From positions 1 to 64,000 of the forward strand of contig JAUIRK010000809.1 in NCBI GenBank assembly GCA_030549495.1: a stretch of DNA of 64,000 nt, in the 5' to 3' direction. This document shows positions 60,308 through 64,000 of this stretch, piece by piece. The notes under the pieces were generated by a model. The model ran no database searches. It saw nothing but the letters and a program-made list of their open reading frames with translations, and was not told the origin of the DNA. Origin of the DNA: Nectonema munidae. Taxonomy: Eukaryota; Nematomorpha; Nectonematoida; Nectonematidae. Position 1 is the stretch's first letter. The number at the start of each line of letters is the position of its first letter. A program made the translations under genes and the position numbers.

Positions 60308-60512
60308 AACATATATTCTTTATGTCACCCACATAACATTATATATTTTTACAAGAATCATGATCTCTTACAGTCGATTAGAACAATACTATTTCCGAAC
60401 TTGCGACATCTTGACCACAGAAAAAAATGAGTGGTCCAAAAATAAAATATTCTGAAAGTCATTTCAATTTGGCCTGAATATGCCTTATAAAATTCAGCAA
60501 ATTAATTTATAG
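60308..60512 (+). repeat. 205-bp direct repeat, left copy
   Basis: About 98% identical in the same orientation to 62630-62834 (about 5 differences). Includes TATGTCACCCACATAACATT, TTGCGACATCTTGACCACAG and GGCCTGAATATGCCTTATAA. The two copies enclose the uncharacterised element at 60513-62629. Confidence 0.9.
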
Positions 60513-60651
60513 TAAGAAGTGTTATGGAATCATCAAAGAATTTTAATTATATATTTCGTTTAGGAAAGATAAATTATTCTCGTTAAAAACGTTACTAAAA
60601 TTATTTATAAATTAAAAGACAGTAAAGCTAAAAAGTAGAAACTTTATATAA

Positions 60652-60832
60652 AAAATTCAACCACTTTGGTCATCCTCAGCCTGTGCAGGGAAGAAAGCTC
60701 ATCGAGACAAAGATAAAATACAATAACAAGTATAGCTAATTTTATCTTTTTTCTCGCTGAACTCCCCCCGACCTTTAATTTTACCAAGAAAGGTATTACA
60801 ATCTCAGGATGACCACAGTGGTCGAAAATTCT
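60652..60832. repeat. Inverted pair of a CTGAGGATGACC...GTGGT motif
   Basis: Minus strand 60679-60652 reads CTGAGGATGACCAAAGTGGT then TGAATTTT; plus strand 60803-60832 reads CTCAGGATGACCACAGTGGT then CGAAAATT. Each copy contains its own small hairpin (GACCAC/GTGGTC in the plus copy). The 123-bp spacer has no gene. Confidence 0.65.
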
Positions 60833-61028
60833 TTTCACTCCTGGTGTTATCAAGGCTCTCAGCCCCACTTTATCTACATAATACAAGGCAACAAAAATAT
60901 TTTGTCACAACTTTTACCTCACTGATTATGAAAATAAAATTAGTTTTTACTAATTTTTTTAATTTTTACTTAATGACACCTATTTTTTCAAATTAAAAAT
61001 TTTTTTTTATTCATTATAAAAAAATTAT

Positions 61029-62307
61029 TTAAAAAAATACTTCGACTTTCTTTTTTTTCTGTGAAATTCTTTTGATTCTTCGCGCTGTAAGCCAATCCGC
61101 CATCATGTTTTCGTCCCACCTACCTTGATATCTTTCTTCCATTGTCTTTATTTCTTGATGAAATCTTTCTCCTTGCTCTTCGCCCATTTGCCCAAGATTT
61201 TCATGGAATTTAACCAAGTGGCTATGTAAGTAGTGCATTTTTACACTCATATTTGCGCCTAGCGTTTTTTCTACAAGCTCTGGATAATTTTCAGCTTTAT
61301 TGTTTCCAAGGAAGTTGTTGATGACTTCAACATAGCTTTGCCAAGCATTTGATTCAATTTCGCACATAGATCTCACAAATTCATCATCTTTTACTAGCTT
61401 TCTGATTTGGGGACCATCAAAGACTCCGGCCATCAACTTTTCTAAGCTAACATGGGGGGTTGAGTTAATTATGTGCTTAAAGCAATCTCCTTATTTGTCC
61501 AATGATCTTACAAACTGCTTCATCAAACCCAATTTAATATTGAGAGGAGGCAAAATAATCTTTTTCTTTTAAACAAGCGGCTCCTTTATAATGTTTTTGC
61601 TTCCCACAATTGAATTTTCTCTCAGAGGCCATTCTTTTCGTGTCCAGTGCTTGTTCTTATCTCTACTATCCCAAAGACAGTAAAAATGGGGAAACTTTGT
61701 GTATCAACAAAGTTTCTAGTTTGTTAACAAAAAGTTAACAATTTAGAAGTCAACACATAGTGACCACTTATGATGTTCGTAATTAATACAATTTAACAAA
61801 AACTACATTTTCATAAGCTTCTATCAATGTTGTTGAATAGCCAATTGGAATCGAAGGAAATGTATTCAAGTTGTGTAATAAAACGCATTTCAAACTTTTG
61901 AGAGAGCCATCAATAAACAATCTACATTCATCAGGTTTGTATGTGGTGTTGAGTGCAAATAGAAGACCTTTGACATCTTTACAAAAAACTAACATTTCAT
62001 TCTTTGTAAAAAAATCAACTCTCTTGTTTTGTAGAGAGTTATTTTGGTGTTTTTTGTAAACAATTTTTTTCTTTTAAGCGAGAGGCCAACACTTCCGACT
62101 TTTCTTTACTCAGATCAAGATCTCTAATGAGGTCGCTGAGCTCTTCTTGATTAAACTTATTGTAACTGTTGCTTTCACTTTCGAAATTTCCTCTTCTATT
62201 TCTTCTTCATCTTGTGAATTAAAATTTTCAGGAACTTTTGGAACTGGAATTCCAATACCATGTGGAATGGGTTGTTTGACAGACTCCAAGTCAGGATAAA
62301 CTAATGT
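61029..62307 (-). pseudogene. Uncharacterised repeated-family protein (EEQGERFHQ family), decayed
   Basis: Minus-strand blocks in order: PIPHGIGIPVP; NQEELSDLIRDLDLSKEKSE; VLASRLKEKN; FCKDVKGLLFAL...YKPDECRLFIDGSLKSLKCV; LLHNLNTFPSIPIGYSTTL; LWDSRDKNKHWTRKEWPLRE; PPLNIKLGLMKQFVRSLDK; GVFDGPQIRKLVKD; NNFLGNNKAENYPELVEKTL; GANMSVKMHYLHSHLVKFHE; and MGEEQGERFHQEIKTMEERY followed by QGRWDENMMADW. I recall near-identical predicted proteins in many invertebrate genomes, always without a named domain. The repeated occurrence suggests a mobile element. The order of an IDGSLKSLK-type strand, a cysteine/tryptophan block (LWDSRD) and a late helical half could be an RNase H-like fold, but that is inference. 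The coding is broken in this copy. It is enclosed by the 205-bp direct repeats. Confidence 0.7.
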
Positions 62308-62629
62308 TCTTTTTTTTAACTTATTTAATCCTTTGATGTCGATCCAGCAAAAATATCTTTAAATTTAATGTTTTACTTTTTAACACCTTCATGCCCAATA
62401 GTGCGCGAGTGTCCTATAAAATAAAGTCCAGTGCTTAAACTTTTACAAATAACTGAATAAATAGGAAATAAATAAATAAGCAGGCAATATTTTAAAAAAT
62501 GCGGGCTTGATTATGAGCATTTCTGTGACACAAGTGTTTTTAGGTGTAAAAAATGTACATTTGTTAGGTGTTACATTTCATACCATTTTTTTTAGAAAGA
62601 GCAAATAAATGCACATTTAAGTTTTTTAC

Positions 62630-62834
62630 AACATATATTCTTTATGTCACCCACATAACATTATATATTTTTAAAAGAATCATGATCTCTTACAGTCGAT
62701 TAGAACAATACTGTTTCCGCACTTGCGACATCTTGACCACAGAAAAAAATGAGTGGTCCAAAAAAAAAATATTCTGAAAGTCATTTCAATTTGGCCTGAA
62801 TATGCCTTATAAAATTCAGGAAATTAATTTATAG
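62630..62834 (+). repeat. 205-bp direct repeat, right copy
   Basis: Matches 60308-60512 over the whole 205 bp with about five substitutions and no evident indel. Identity falls off at once outside the limits. Confidence 0.9.
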
Positions 62835-64000
62835 ATTAAGATGAAACTAAAAATATTAACTTCCAGTTATTTTTGATTTTCAACTGCAACCAGGGTATTT
62901 TTGAAGTCTTTTTATTTTCATAAATTTCTACTCATTGTTAAAATATCTTTCAGTTTTAGTGGTCAATGAAAATCCTGTTTTAATTTTTTGGTGAATGGGT
63001 CAAAAGAGGTGGATTTGGATTATCTTTCATATTTCTTAAAAAAAGTTATTGTAATTTTCTTACTCTTATTTCGTTGGTCTTTTAACGTTTAAAAGTAAGT
63101 ACCTATAACTTTGATATAAGTAGTAAGTGTAATATTTTGTTCCATTGTGTAAGAAAATATACAAAAATCGTAAGACACTTTATTTGAAAACAAACAATAT
63201 ATTTCAGAACAACTACGTTCTTTTATCAAGTAGTAAAAAGAAGTGTTAGTTTGAAATTACTCGAAAGCTGTCAGACGTTTTATTTATATTTCATTCTAAA
63301 GGTTTAATACAATTTTTTGTCTACGAAGAGATTATGACAAAGAAAACATTGATACAGTTAGTTTAACATCTGCGTAGACATAAAAATAGTATTAAAAATT
63401 TTTAATTAAATATAAATAAAACAAAACTACTTTCTGAGTATTTACCTTTTCAGTTTTTTTAAGATTGATTTTTCTAAAGATTTCTTTAATTTTTTTGAAA
63501 CTTTAAAAGAAAATTGTATAACCTGAAACAATTTTATGAAGTTTTAATTAAAATTTTAAATACATTTTATAAATAATACACTTTTATTAAAAAGTATTAC
63601 AACTTGCAAAATGAAATTTTGTATGACTTTTATAATTTTAAAGCCCATAAAAAAAGTTTTAATTTGGTGCATTTCATGCTAAAATTGGTTAAGAAATGCA
63701 AAAGTTTTAAGCATCATAAGATTTGTGTCAATAAATAGTACACAATGAAAATGCTTACTTGAGGTGTGGTGACGCTTTAGAAGAATTTAAAATGATTGTC
63801 AAATTTCAACTTGTCTTTTTTTCATGTAAAAGTTTTCAACATTTAGATATAAAAGTAGGCAAGGCTTTTCAGTGTATTTTAGTCTCCTCTTTGCCTTTCC
63901 AGCCAACTGATAAAAAAAAGAGATCGTTGAAGAGAGAAAGCAAATATGGTGATGGTGACATATGACAAGTGGTCACTTAATTCAGCTTTGATATCACATA
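62835..64000. other. AT-rich intergenic DNA, no gene seen
   Basis: The short ORF at 63759-63965 has no family resemblance. No repeats recognised. Confidence 0.4.

Noticed and set aside
1-64000. CRISPR arrays, bacterial operons, riboswitches
   Set aside because: No regularly spaced identical repeats, and the genes, introns and polyA signals are eukaryotic.

Overview
AT-rich metazoan nuclear DNA, mostly non-coding and full of DNA-transposon remains. The host genes are eukaryotic (Golgi SNARE, ESCRT subunits, NuA4/TIP60 subunit, oxysterol-binding-protein relative). Two are split by GT-AG introns from 59 bp to several kb. There are no bacterial operons, RBS or CRISPR. The mix of hAT, piggyBac, pogo/Tigger, LINE and tRNA-SINE remains with divergent proteins fits an invertebrate; the phylum cannot be fixed from this window alone.

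Layout. 0.1-0.8 kb: piggyBac remnant cut by a MITE end. 0.83-1.83 kb: foldback element with 185-bp arms. 2.0-4.2 kb: decayed pogo/Tigger. 4.5-6.0 kb: non-coding stretch with an abrupt strand-composition switch. 7.9-10 kb: heptad-repeat mini-ORF and two copies of a tRNA-derived SINE. 11.07-11.72 kb (-): intronless GOSR2/membrin. 13.0-13.6 kb (-): LINE C-terminus. 16.47-23.92 kb (+): DMAP1 in nine exons, with MITEs and a SINE in its introns. 24.2-27.3 kb: ZBED5/Buster-type hAT apparently inside another hAT. 29.18-42.18 kb (-): VPS37A (ESCRT-I) in eight exons; its introns hold a piggyBac interrupted by a hAT, a hAT MITE, and a hAT interrupted by a MITE. 42.9-49.7 kb: piggyBac tail, LINE pieces, a suspect homopolymer block and a possible MULE fragment. 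51.84-53.35 kb (+): an intronless pair, an ORP10/11-like PH protein and VPS25 (ESCRT-II), 121 bp apart. 56.9-57.6 kb: hAT remains. 60.3-62.8 kb: an uncharacterised minus-strand element between 205-bp direct repeats.

Biology. Most recognised host genes serve membrane traffic: GOSR2 in ER-Golgi fusion, VPS37A and VPS25 in successive ESCRT complexes at endosomes, and the ORP-like protein in phosphoinositide/sterol-contact biology. DMAP1 is a chromatin subunit. VPS37A and DMAP1 exon chains were built by reading frame phase and splice sites by eye; no transcript data were used. The strongest items for follow-up are the element at 60.3-62.8 kb and the operon-like ORP/VPS25 pair.
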